Below, piece by piece: positions 13,783 to 21,376 of a DNA stretch of 64,000 nt (position 1 is the stretch's first letter; each line of letters opens with the position of its first letter). The notes beneath the pieces are model-generated. The model did not search any database, was not told where the DNA came from, and was given only the letters and a program-made list of their open reading frames with translations. The stretch is from Bradyrhizobium sp. CER78 (GTDB lineage Bacteria; Pseudomonadota; Alphaproteobacteria; Rhizobiales; Xanthobacteraceae), in the NCBI RefSeq assembly GCF_029846235.1, contig NZ_JARVWP010000027.1, positions 1 to 64,000 of the forward strand. Reading direction: 5' to 3'. The position numbers were made by a program, and so were the translations under genes.

Positions 13783-15534
13783 ATGATGATCATCCGCCGC
13801 CGGGATTTCCTGATAGCTTCGGCCGCCGCGACGCTTGTGGGCGGGCTGCCCCGCCTTGCGCGCAGCGCCGATACCGCCAGCGTCTACGACCTCGAGCGCT
13901 TCGGTAACGCCCGTATCCTGCATTTGACCGACACCCATGCGCAGCTGAAGCCGGTGTTCTTCCGCGAGCCCGGCGTCAATATCGGCGTCGGCGCGATGGC
14001 CGGCCAGCCGCCGCATCTGGTCGGCAAGGCGTTCCTCGACCGCTTCGGCATCCGGCCCGACAGCGCCGATGCCTATGCCTTTACCTGTGTCGAGTTCGAG
14101 AAGGCCGCCATCCGCTTCGGCAAGCTCGGCGGCTTTGCCCATCTGAAGACGCTGGTCGACAAGCTGCGCGCCGATGTCGGCGAGAAGCGCGCGATCCTGC
14201 TCGACGGCGGCGATCTCTGGCAGGGCACCGGCCTTGCCAATGCGATGAACGGCGCCGACATGGTGGAGGCCGCCAACCTGCTCGGCATCGAGGCGATGAC
14301 CGGGCACTGGGAATTCACCTATGGCGAGCAGGTGCTGCGCGACAATCTCTCGCGCTTCAAGGGCGAGTTCCTGGCGCAGAACGTATTCCTGACCGAGGAA
14401 GCCGCGTTCAACGACGCCAAGGCGTTCGATCCGGCCTCGGGGCGGGTGTTCAAGCCGTCGATCATCAAGGAGATCGGCGGCCATCGCGTCGCGATCATCG
14501 GCCAGGCCTTCCCCTATGTGCCGATCGCGCATCCCAAGCGTTTCACCCCGGACTGGAAGTTCGGCATCCGCGACGACGAGCTGCAAAAGCTCGTCGACGG
14601 CCACCGCAACAACGACAAGGTCGAGGCGGTGATCCTGCTGTCGCATAACGGCATGGACGTCGACCTCAAGCTCGCCGGCCGTGTCACCGGCATCGACGTC
14701 ATCCTCGGCGGCCACACCCATGACGCGATCCCGATCCCGATCACGGTGACCAATGCCGGCGGCGTCACGCTGGTCACCAATGCCGGCTCCAACGGCAAGT
14801 TCATCGGCGTGCTCGATCTCGATCTTGCCAAGGGCAAGGTCGCCAATATCCGCTACCGCCTGCTGCCTGTGTTCGCCGAGCTGTTGAAGCCCGATCCGGC
14901 GATGCAGGCGCTGATCGACAAGATGCGCGATCCGCATATCGACGAATGGAGCGACAAGCTCGGCACGGCCAACCGGCTGCTTTACCGCCGCGGTAATTTC
15001 TCCGGCACCGTCGACCAGCTGATCTGCGATGCGCTGCTGAACGAGCTCAACGCCGAGATCGCGCTGTCGCCCGGCTTCCGCTGGGGCCTCACCACGCTGG
15101 CCGGTCAGCCGCTGACCATGGAAGACGTGCTGTCGGAAACCGCGATCACCTATCCCGAGACCTACGTCGCGACGATGACCGGCAGCCAGATCAAGGACGT
15201 GCTGGAAGACGTCTGCGACAATCTGTTCAACGCCGATCCCTATTATCAGCAGGGCGGCGACATGGTCCGCGTCGGCGGCCTCGCCTACACCTGCACGCCC
15301 GGCGAGAGCGTCGGCAAGCGCATCTCCGAGCTGAAGCTCGGCAACGGCAAGCATCTCGAGGCCGGCAAGCACTACAAAGTCGCAGGCTGGGCCTCGGTCA
15401 ACCAGCAGAACGGCGCGCCGATCTGGGATGTCGTCGCCAGGCACCTGCGCGCCGGCCGGCCGCCGAACCTCAACGAGCCCGGCGTGACGCTGAAAGGCGT
15501 CGACGACAATTTGGGCATTGCGAGGCACGGATGA
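13783..15534 (+). CDS. soxB: SoxB, S-sulfosulfanyl-L-cysteine sulfohydrolase
   Basis: This 583-residue enzyme belongs to the metallophosphoesterase/5'-nucleotidase fold. It has a twin-arginine-like signal (RRRDFLIASAAATLVGG). Metal-site motifs are ILHLTDTHAQLKP (about residues 46-58), LLDGGDLWQGTG, GHWEFTYG in place of the GNHE motif (a SoxB hallmark), ILLSHNGMD and ILGGHTHD. It hydrolyses the terminal sulfonate from SoxY-bound thiosulfate to release sulfate, using two manganese ions, in the periplasm. The downstream gene overlaps it by 4 bp. ATG 13783 is preferred because it follows a gcggagagaa site and places the signal correctly. Confidence 0.97.
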   Translation: MMIIRRRDFLIASAAATLVGGLPRLARSADTASVYDLERFGNARILHLTDTHAQLKPVFFREPGVNIGVGAMAGQPPHLVGKAFLDRFGIRPDSADAYAFTCVEFEKAAIRFGKLGGFAHLKTLVDKLRADVGEKRAILLDGGDLWQGTGLANAMNGADMVEAANLLGIEAMTGHWEFTYGEQVLRDNLSRFKGEFLAQNVFLTEEAAFNDAKAFDPASGRVFKPSIIKEIGGHRVAIIGQAFPYVPIAHPKRFTPDWKFGIRDDELQKLVDGHRNNDKVEAVILLSHNGMDVDLKLAGRVTGIDVILGGHTHDAIPIPITVTNAGGVTLVTNAGSNGKFIGVLDLDLAKGKVANIRYRLLPVFAELLKPDPAMQALIDKMRDPHIDEWSDKLGTANRLLYRRGNFSGTVDQLICDALLNELNAEIALSPGFRWGLTTLAGQPLTMEDVLSETAITYPETYVATMTGSQIKDVLEDVCDNLFNADPYYQQGGDMVRVGGLAYTCTPGESVGKRISELKLGNGKHLEAGKHYKVAGWASVNQQNGAPIWDVVARHLRAGRPPNLNEPGVTLKGVDDNLGIARHG

Positions 15535-15986
15535 TGCGACGCGCGCTCATCGCGGCACTCGGCCTTGCGGCGATCGCGCTGGCGACGCCGTTCGCCCGCG
15601 CCCAACTGGCGCCGCTGCAGGACAAGCCGTTCGCCGAGCATAAGGTCGTGCTGCAGCTGTCCGACAACGATCCGAAGAAGCAGGGCCTCGTCCTCAGCGT
15701 CGCCAGCAATCTGATGAAGCACTACGACCCGGACAAGGTCGCGGTCGAGATCGTCGCCTTCGGCCCCGGCATCGAGCTGCTCAAGCCGGACAACGCCAAC
15801 CGCAAGCTGGTCGAGAGCCTGGTCGCGCAGGGCGCGCGGGTCGACATCTGCCTCAACACCGTCGACACCATCGAGCGCGACACCGGCAAGCGGCCGGACT
15901 ACATCGCCGCCGCCACCCCGGTGCAGGTCGGCGTCGCGCAGATCTTGCTGCTCACCGAGAACGGCTACACGCTGGTGCGGCCGTAA
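15531..15986 (+). CDS. periplasmic DsrE-family protein (first of two)
   Basis: This 151-residue protein has a signal peptide (RALIAALGLAAIALATPFAR, cleavage near ARAQ). A DsrE-like alpha/beta domain follows: HKVVLQLSDNDPKKQGLVLS, KVAVEIVAFGPGIELL and ARVDICLNTVDT. The Cys in the last segment aligns with the sulfur-carrying position of DsrE/TusD-like folds. It ends ILLLTENGYTLVRP, nearly the same as the second copy downstream. It overlaps soxB by 4 bp and so is part of the sox transcript. DsrE proteins bind or relay persulfide sulfur, so a role in handling sulfane sulfur in the periplasm is likely but not shown. Confidence 0.88.
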   Translation: MMRRALIAALGLAAIALATPFARAQLAPLQDKPFAEHKVVLQLSDNDPKKQGLVLSVASNLMKHYDPDKVAVEIVAFGPGIELLKPDNANRKLVESLVAQGARVDICLNTVDTIERDTGKRPDYIAAATPVQVGVAQILLLTENGYTLVRP

Positions 15987-15996
15987 CGCCCCCACC

Positions 15997-16116
15997 GTCA
16001 TTGCGAGCCAACGGGTCGCGCGAACGCGCGCCCGATGATAAACTCCGCGAAGCAATCCAGCTTTGTCGCGAGAAAGAAAGGTGGATTGCTTCGTCGCTTC
16101 GCTCCTCGCAATGACG
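15997..16116. repeat. palindromic repeat, 'gtcattgcgagc...gcaatgacg' family
   Basis: The outer arms are gtcattgcgagc and gctcctcgcaatgac, the inner arms gcgaagcaatccag and tggattgcttcgtcgc. This large stem element recurs in bradyrhizobial genomes. It separates the two DsrE-like genes and may attenuate or stabilise the transcript. Confidence 0.85.
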
Positions 16117-16148
16117 GGGTGACAGCAAAGCCCTCCGAGAGCCCCTCC

Positions 16149-16592
16149 ATGCTTCGCCGTCTCGTCTCTGCCGCGCTGCTTTCGCTTGCCTTCACTGCGA
16201 GCGCACTCGCCGGTGACAAGCCGCACCGAATTGCGATCCAGGTCGACCAGAACGATCCGCAGGTCATGAATCTCGCGCTCAACAACGCGACCAACGTGAT
16301 CGAATACTACCGTGCGAAGAACGAGGACGTGGAGATCGACATCGTCACCTACGGTCCCGGCCTGCACATGCTGCGCAGCGACACCTCACCGGTGCAGGAC
16401 CGCATCAGGCGGCTCAAGGATTTCGTCTTCCCGGGCAAGATCCAGTTCTCCGCCTGCAACAACACCAGGCAGGGCATGAAGAAGGCCGAGGGCCACGCGA
16501 TCTCCGTCGTGCCCGACGCCACCATCGTACCGTCGGGCGTGGTGCATCTGATGGAGCTGCAGGAGCAGGGCTGGAGTTACGTGAGGCCGTAG
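16149..16592 (+). CDS. periplasmic DsrE-family protein (second of two)
   Basis: This 147-residue protein has a signal peptide (MLRRLVSAALLSLAFTASAL, cleavage at ALAG). The DsrE-like domain has HRIAIQVDQNDPQVMNLALN, DVEIDIVTYGPGLHMLRS, a conserved Cys in IQFSACNNTRQGM, and the C-terminal ELQEQGWSYVRP. ATG 16149 was chosen because the longer frame from 16035 runs through a palindromic repeat and lacks a signal peptide. It is a diverged paralogue of the protein ending at 15986 and follows it in the same direction. It probably binds sulfane sulfur together with that protein, but no partner is proven. Confidence 0.88.
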   Translation: MLRRLVSAALLSLAFTASALAGDKPHRIAIQVDQNDPQVMNLALNNATNVIEYYRAKNEDVEIDIVTYGPGLHMLRSDTSPVQDRIRRLKDFVFPGKIQFSACNNTRQGMKKAEGHAISVVPDATIVPSGVVHLMELQEQGWSYVRP

Positions 16593-16644
16593 GCGGCATC
16601 TCTTATTGGTTTGCCGCGTTAGCCCCGCGCCCGAAATGCGATCC

Positions 16645-16777
16645 GTCACCCTGAGGAGCGCGCAGCGCGTCTCGAAGGGTGCACGGCCCCACTGCCTCCA
16701 CACGCCGATAGCTTCGCGGAAACAGCCGGGCCGTCCACCCTTCGAGACGGCCGCTACGCAGCCTCCTCAGGGTGACG
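16645..16777. repeat. palindromic repeat with adjacent 20-bp tandem duplication
   Basis: This member of the gtcaccctgaggagcgcgc...cctcctcagggtgacg family lies in the 323-bp gap 16593-16915. Its right end continues into two direct copies of a 20-bp unit (tcagggtgacgggggtagat, 16768-16807), a local slippage or duplication. No other feature was seen in the gap apart from the AT-rich dyad at 16860. Confidence 0.8.
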
Positions 16778-16859
16778 GGGGTAGATTCAGGGTGACGGGG
16801 GTAGATTGGAAGGCGACGGATACGGAATCGCGCGGGGATGGATTTGCTTTGAATCGCCC

Positions 16860-16877
16860 ATATTTATGGAATAATAT
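16860..16877 (+). promoter_or_regulatory. AT-rich dyad, candidate BigR/SqrR-type operator
   Basis: The 18-base site ATATTTATGGAATAATAT is an imperfect palindrome with five perfect outer pairs, about 40 bp before the start of the persulfide dioxygenase gene. ArsR-family persulfide sensors of the BigR type repress similar genes through AT-rich dyads of this form. No bigR gene is in the window. Confidence 0.5.
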
Positions 16878-16915
16878 CCTCCATGTAACTCGACCCGGAG
16901 AACAGGTAAGCCGTC

Positions 16916-17956
16916 ATGATCTTTCGCCAGCTCTTCGACAGCGTGTCCGGCACCTACAGCTATCTGCTCGCGAGCCGCGCCGGTGGCGAGGCGCTGATCC
17001 TCGATCCCGTGCTGGAAAAGGCCGACCGCTACTGCAAGCTGCTGCAGGAGCTCGACCTCCGGCTGGTCAAGGCCGTCGATACCCACCTGCATGCCGACCA
17101 CGTCACCGGCCTCGGCGAGCTGCGCGACCGCACCCAGTGCATCACCATCATGGGCGAGCAGAGCAAGGCCGACGTGGTGTCGATGCGCGTCTCCGACGGC
17201 GACAGGGTAACGATCGAGGGGCTTTGCCTGGAGGCGATGTACACGCCCGGCCATACCGACGATTCATATAGCTACCTGATGGGCGACCGCGTCTTCACCG
17301 GCGATACGCTGTTGATCCGCGGCACCGGCCGCACCGATTTCCAGAACGGCAGCGCGCGGGCGCAATACGATTCGATCTTCAACCGCCTGCTCAAGCTGCC
17401 CGAGGAAACCATGGTGTTCCCCGCGCATGACTACAAGGGCGACACCGTCTCCACGATCGGCGAGGAGAAGCGCTACAATCCGCGGCTGCAGGTGAAATCG
17501 ATCGACGACTATGTCGAGCTGATGAACAACCTCAATTTGCCGAACCCGAAGCTGATGGACGTCGTGGTGCCCGCTAACATGCATGTCGGCCTGCACCAGG
17601 ACGAGCTCGCCAAGGAAGGCCTTGCGCTCAATGCGCGCGATGCCATCGCAAGCCTCGGCCGGCCCGATATCCTCCTGGTCGATCTGCGCGAGAGCGCTGA
17701 ACGCGCCAAGCACGGCACGCTCGCCGGCGCCATGCACGCGCCCTATCCCCAGATTTGCGCCACCTTGCAGCCCGGCGGCATGCTGCGCGAAGTCGCCGCC
17801 GCGACCGGCCGCCGCGTCGTGTTCTTCTGCGCCTTCGGCGAGCGCTCCGCGATGGCGGTGGCCGCCGCGAAGAAGGCGGGGCTGGCCAACACCGCCCATA
17901 TCGAAGGCGGCATCGACGCCTGGAAGAAGGCCGGCGGGCCGGTGGTGATGGGATAG
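16916..17956 (+). CDS. persulfide dioxygenase (ETHE1-like) fused to rhodanese domain
   Basis: This 346-residue fusion has an N-terminal metallo-beta-lactamase fold with the iron-site motif THLHADHVTG (His57, His59, Asp61, His62), YTPGHTDDSYSYLMGDRVFTGDTLL and FPAHDYKG, as in ETHE1/Blh persulfide dioxygenases. The C-terminal rhodanese domain (about residues 240-346) has ILLVDLRESAERAKHG and the active-site loop FCAFGERSAMA, with Cys305. It would oxidise glutathione persulfide to sulfite and exchange sulfane sulfur, detoxifying H2S/persulfide. This fits the sox and DsrE neighbours. It stands alone behind an AT-rich dyad, suggesting sulfide-responsive control. Confidence 0.93.
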   Translation: MIFRQLFDSVSGTYSYLLASRAGGEALILDPVLEKADRYCKLLQELDLRLVKAVDTHLHADHVTGLGELRDRTQCITIMGEQSKADVVSMRVSDGDRVTIEGLCLEAMYTPGHTDDSYSYLMGDRVFTGDTLLIRGTGRTDFQNGSARAQYDSIFNRLLKLPEETMVFPAHDYKGDTVSTIGEEKRYNPRLQVKSIDDYVELMNNLNLPNPKLMDVVVPANMHVGLHQDELAKEGLALNARDAIASLGRPDILLVDLRESAERAKHGTLAGAMHAPYPQICATLQPGGMLREVAAATGRRVVFFCAFGERSAMAVAAAKKAGLANTAHIEGGIDAWKKAGGPVVMG

Positions 17957-17993
17957 GCGTCCAGCCGTTGGCGGGCGCGCATTATTTCTCACC

Positions 17994-18116
17994 GTCACCC
18001 TGAGGAGCGCGCAGCGCGTCTCGAAGGGCGACGGCCCAACTCCTTCCGCGAGCGCTTGGAAATATCCGGGCCGTGCATCCTTCGAGGCTCGCAAGGGCTC
18101 GCACCTCAGGATGACG
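17994..18116. repeat. palindromic repeat, 'gtcaccctgaggagcgc' family
   Basis: Running from gtcaccctgaggagcgcgca to ctcgcacctcaggatgacg, this copy occupies the gap between the convergent persulfide dioxygenase and btuF-like genes and may work as a bidirectional terminator. Confidence 0.85.
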
Positions 18117-18128
18117 GATTACGAGGAG

Positions 18129-19148
18129 TCATCGGGTCATCCGCTGCAGCTCCGCCGTCAACCGATCCAGCGCATCCGCCAGCATCACGCCGCCGCACAC
18201 CGTGAGCCGCTCCGGCAGCACGATGCGCTTGTTCTCCGGATAGAACCGCTCCAGCGCCGGATGCAGCAGGAAGGCGCGGCCTTCATCCTCGGCGCGATCG
18301 CCGGCCTCCGACACCAGAATGAAATCCGGCCGCAGCTTCACGATCGCCTCCAGCGACGCAAACCCGCCCGCGCCGAGGCCGAGCTCGCCGGCCGCATTGG
18401 AGAGGCCGGTTGCAGCCATTAGCGAGCTGATGAGGCTGCTGTCACCGGAGACAAAGCCACGCCGCTCCAGCGGCAGCACGCGATAGTGATGCGCGCTCGC
18501 TATCGCCCGCGCTCGCGCGATGGCCGCGTCGAGTCGCGCGATCTCGGCTTCTGCGCGGTCCGGATGCTGCACCACATCGCCCATCGCGCGGATCTGGTCC
18601 CTCACCTCGTCCAGCGTGCGCGGCACGGCGAACTCGACCAGATGCAGCCCGTGGGCCTTGAGCAAGTCGCGGGTCGCGCGCTTGTCGAACAGGCTGACCA
18701 CGACCAGATCGGGCTTGAGCAGCAGCACATCCTCGGCCCCGCCGGACAGAAGCGGAAAGTTTCGCGCCTTTTCGGCGGCCCAGGATTGCCAGGCATCGCG
18801 CGCGAAGCGGCTGAGCCCGAGAATCTGGTCCGGATCGGTGAGCGACAGCACGAGCTGGTCGCTGCAGACATTCATCGAGACGATGCGCGGCCCGGCTGCG
18901 GAGGCGATGCTGGCAGACATCGCCCAAGTCAGAAACGAGAAGATCAGAGCGCAGCGAAACGAAGCTCGATGCCCGTGGCGCCGGAACTGCGCCCCCTCTC
19001 CCGCTTGCGGGGGAGGGCTGGGGTGGGGGCTCTCTCCGCGAATCGCATTGTGGAGAGAGCCCCCACCCGCATCGCATCTTTGATGCGATGCGACCTCCCC
19101 CGCAAGCGGGAGAGGTGCAGCGAGTTCGTGGCAACGCCACATCATCAC
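18129..19148 (-). CDS. btuF: ABC transporter substrate-binding protein, BtuF/FecB-like, with repeat-derived N-terminal extension
   Basis: This periplasmic binding protein (about 339 residues from GTG 19148) has the class III fold: PRIVSMNVCSDQLVLSLTDP, then LLLKPDLVVVSLFDKRATRD and KLRPDFILVSEAGD, and a C-terminal LPERLTVCGGVMLADALDRL. A good signal peptide (HGHRASFRCALIFSFLTWAM, then ASIASA) lies well inside the open frame, after about 60 residues encoded by a palindromic repeat. GTG 19148 overlaps the ATPase stop as GTGA and is the likely original start, so the repeat appears inserted in frame between start and signal. The only other ATG is just before SASIASA, too short for a signal. It would bind cobalamin, given the neighbouring riboswitch-controlled receptor. 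Confidence 0.85.
   Translation of the reverse strand: MMMWRCHELAAPLPLAGEVASHQRCDAGGGSLHNAIRGESPHPSPPPQAGEGAQFRRHGHRASFRCALIFSFLTWAMSASIASAAGPRIVSMNVCSDQLVLSLTDPDQILGLSRFARDAWQSWAAEKARNFPLLSGGAEDVLLLKPDLVVVSLFDKRATRDLLKAHGLHLVEFAVPRTLDEVRDQIRAMGDVVQHPDRAEAEIARLDAAIARARAIASAHHYRVLPLERRGFVSGDSSLISSLMAATGLSNAAGELGLGAGGFASLEAIVKLRPDFILVSEAGDRAEDEGRAFLLHPALERFYPENKRIVLPERLTVCGGVMLADALDRLTAELQRMTR
18991..19117. repeat. palindromic repeat inside the btuF-like N-terminus, 'ctctcccgcttgcggg' family
   Basis: It has the same architecture as 12081-12240: ccctctcccgcttgcggggg at the left, ccccgcaagcgggagagg at the right, inner stems gctctctccgc/gtggagagagc and gatgcgat. It is open in the btuF frame on the minus strand and encodes residues such as LPLAGEVASHQRCDAGGG. 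Confidence 0.9.
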
Positions 19149-19918
19149 ACGTCTGCCCATGGCACGATGACCGCCTCGCGCTGAAATTCGGCGCGATAGG
19201 CGCTGACTCGAAACACGCTCGCGAGCACGCTCTCCGATAACGCTTCATCAGGCGCGCCCTGCGCCGCCAGCCGTCCCTCCGACAGCACCAGCACATGATC
19301 GGCAAACCGCGCGGCAAGCCCGAGATCGTGGGTCACCACGATGACGAGCACGCCGGTGTCGGCGACGTTGCGCAGCTTCTGCATCACATCGATCTGATGG
19401 CGCGGGTCGAGCGAGGCGGTCGGCTCGTCGGCGAGGATCACCGGCGCTTCCACCGCGAGCACGCGGGCCAGTGCAACGCGGCTGCGTTCGCCGCCGGATA
19501 GCTCGGTGACACGGCGGTCGCTGAACGCCTCGACATCGACCGCCTGCATCGCCCGCAGCACCGCCTCGACATCCCTCGATGACAGCCGCGCCGGATCGGT
19601 CGCGCCATGCGGATAGCGGCCGAGCGCCACGATATCGCGCGCCGGCAGCGGCCAATGCACCATGTGCCCCTGCGGCAGATAGGCGAAACGTTTCGCTCGC
19701 TCGCGCAGCGAAAGCGACGCCAGCGCGTCGCCGCCGATCCGAATCTCGCCGTCGGACGGGATCAGCCCCGCCAGCGCACGCAGCAGCGTGGTCTTGCCGG
19801 CGCCGTTCGGCCCGACCAGCGCCACCAGATGGCCCGCAGCAAGCGACAGCGAGACCTCGTGCAGCACCTTGCGGCTGCCGAGCGACGTGCTGAGGCCGGT
19901 GGCAGAGAGCAGCGTCAT
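19145..19918 (-). CDS. btuD: ABC transporter ATP-binding protein, BtuD/FecE-like
   Basis: This 257-residue ATPase has Walker A GPNGAGKTTLL (about residues 36-46), a Q-loop near LPQGHMVHWP, signature LSGGERSRVALARVLAV, Walker B VILADEPTASLDP and the switch His in IVVTHDLGLAARF. It belongs to the iron-siderophore/cobalamin importer class and would energise import with the permease it overlaps by 4 bp (ATGA at 19915-19918). The binding-protein gene follows with a GTGA overlap. Cobalamin as the substrate is inferred from the divergent riboswitch-linked receptor. Confidence 0.92.
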   Translation of the reverse strand: MTLLSATGLSTSLGSRKVLHEVSLSLAAGHLVALVGPNGAGKTTLLRALAGLIPSDGEIRIGGDALASLSLRERAKRFAYLPQGHMVHWPLPARDIVALGRYPHGATDPARLSSRDVEAVLRAMQAVDVEAFSDRRVTELSGGERSRVALARVLAVEAPVILADEPTASLDPRHQIDVMQKLRNVADTGVLVIVVTHDLGLAARFADHVLVLSEGRLAAQGAPDEALSESVLASVFRVSAYRAEFQREAVIVPWADV

Positions 19919-20967
19919 GCCACGCCTCCGCCGAGCGCGCGGCGTTCGCGCATGATGAGGTAAAGGAAGAACGGCACGCCGATGATCGAGGTCAGCACGC
20001 CGACCTTGATGTCCGAGGTCGACGGGATGATGCGCACCGCAATATCGGCCGCGAGCAGCAGCGCCGAGCCGGTGAGCGCGCTCGGCACCAGGAGCCGCGC
20101 CGGATCGTGGCCGATCACCGGCCGCATCAGATGCGGCGCGACGAGGCCGATGAAGCCGATCGTGCCGGTGACGGCGACCGCGCCGCCGACGCCGAGCGCA
20201 ACGCCGGTGATGACGAAGAGCCGCAGCCGCCCGACATCGACGCCAAGGCTTTGCGCGGCCTCCTCACCGAGTGTCAGCGCGCGGAACGCGCTGGCCTGGC
20301 TCAGCAGGATGGCTCCGCCCGCGATGATGAAAGGCAGCGCCAGCGCGACGTGTTGGAAGCTGCGATCCTCCAGCGAGCCGAGCAGCCAGAACGCGATCTC
20401 CAGCACCACGAACGGATTACTCGAGAGGTTCATCACCAGCGCCGTGGCAGCGCCGGCAAAGCTCGAGATCGCGAGCCCGGCGAGGATCAGGATCAACAGC
20501 CCGGCATTGCGGCCGGCAATCGCGAGCAGCGCGAACACCGAGCCGAATGCGGCGATGATCGCCGTCACCGGCAGCGCGTAGGAGCGTACATCGGCGAGGC
20601 CCAGCGCGATCACCAGCACCGCGCCGAATGCCGCCGATTGCGGCGCGCCGAACAGCGACGGCGAAGCCAGCGGATTGCGCAGCAGGCCCTGCAGCGCCGC
20701 ACCCGACAATCCGAGAATACCGCCGATCGCGAACGCCAGGATGGTGCGCGGCAGGCGGATCTCGCGCACGATCACCTGCGCGACGTCACTGCCTCCGCCG
20801 AACAGCGCCTCGATCACCGCAAGCGGCGACAGCCGCACCGGCCCGATGCCAAGCGAGAGCACGCACAGCAGCACCACGAGCACGAGCAGCGCTGCGGTAG
20901 CGCTCCACCGGCGCCGCGCGGCGACCTCGGCCGCCAAGGCAAAATCCTGCACGCTCATTGGATCCAT
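19915..20967 (-). CDS. btuC: FecCD/BtuC-family ABC transporter permease
   Basis: This permease of about 350 residues has ten hydrophobic helices and the family motifs EIRLPRTILAFAIGGILGLS, GAALQGLLRNPLASPSLFGA, LAISSFAGAATALVMNLSSN, GFIGLVAPHLMRPVIGHDPA and the C-terminal IPSTSDIKVGVLTSIIGVPF. The start is taken at MDPMSVQDFALAAEV (20967); a further in-frame extension enters the region of the divergent riboswitch and lacks family similarity. It is the first gene of the minus-strand btuC-btuD-btuF set. It would import cobalamin from the periplasm. Confidence 0.93.
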   Translation of the reverse strand: MDPMSVQDFALAAEVAARRRWSATAALLVLVVLLCVLSLGIGPVRLSPLAVIEALFGGGSDVAQVIVREIRLPRTILAFAIGGILGLSGAALQGLLRNPLASPSLFGAPQSAAFGAVLVIALGLADVRSYALPVTAIIAAFGSVFALLAIAGRNAGLLILILAGLAISSFAGAATALVMNLSSNPFVVLEIAFWLLGSLEDRSFQHVALALPFIIAGGAILLSQASAFRALTLGEEAAQSLGVDVGRLRLFVITGVALGVGGAVAVTGTIGFIGLVAPHLMRPVIGHDPARLLVPSALTGSALLLAADIAVRIIPSTSDIKVGVLTSIIGVPFFLYLIMRERRALGGGVA

Positions 20968-21085
20968 GCTCTTACAGCGATCGCCGTGGCAGACAAGCGA
21001 CACTCGACAAAAAGCGTGGCCGCCTCGCCCCCGCCCGACATCCGCCGGATTGACTTTGCTGCCCGGCCGAACCCTAGATGACCAT

Positions 21086-21256
21086 GACGGTTCTTTGATG
21101 AGATGAAAAGGGAATGCGGTGCGGGGAAACCTCCCCAATGCCGCGGCTGCCCCCGCAACTGTATGCGGTGAATCCTTCGTCAGATGCCACTGGGAATCTC
21201 GGTCCTGGGAAGGCGACGAAGGGTAACGACCCGCGAGCCAGGAGACCTGCCGTCAG
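21086..21256 (+). promoter_or_regulatory. cobalamin riboswitch upstream of the btuB-like gene
   Basis: The segment has the conserved core of the adenosylcobalamin riboswitch in order: a gatgaaaaggg-aatgcggtgc stem entry, the B12-box-like gcggctgcccccgcaactgt, gccactgggaatctcggtcc, tgggaaggcgacgaa, and the terminal gcgagccaggagacctgcc. It lies on the plus strand about 120 bases before the receptor gene. Cobalamin binding would repress the receptor. Ends are approximate. Confidence 0.93.
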
Positions 21257-21376
21257 CCGTGGTCACACGCGAGGATGCCGGTCGGGGAGTACAGGCATGA
21301 GCTTCACCTGATGCTGCAAGCACATGGTGAGACTGGTTCGCGGTGACGTGCCACTGACGTTACCGAGGTCTCGCCT

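Noticed and set aside
13450..15528. 692-codon minus-strand open frame across soxB
   Set aside because: It is a shadow of soxB: composition is repetitive Ala/Arg/Asp/Gly and no domain is seen, while soxB has clear metal motifs.
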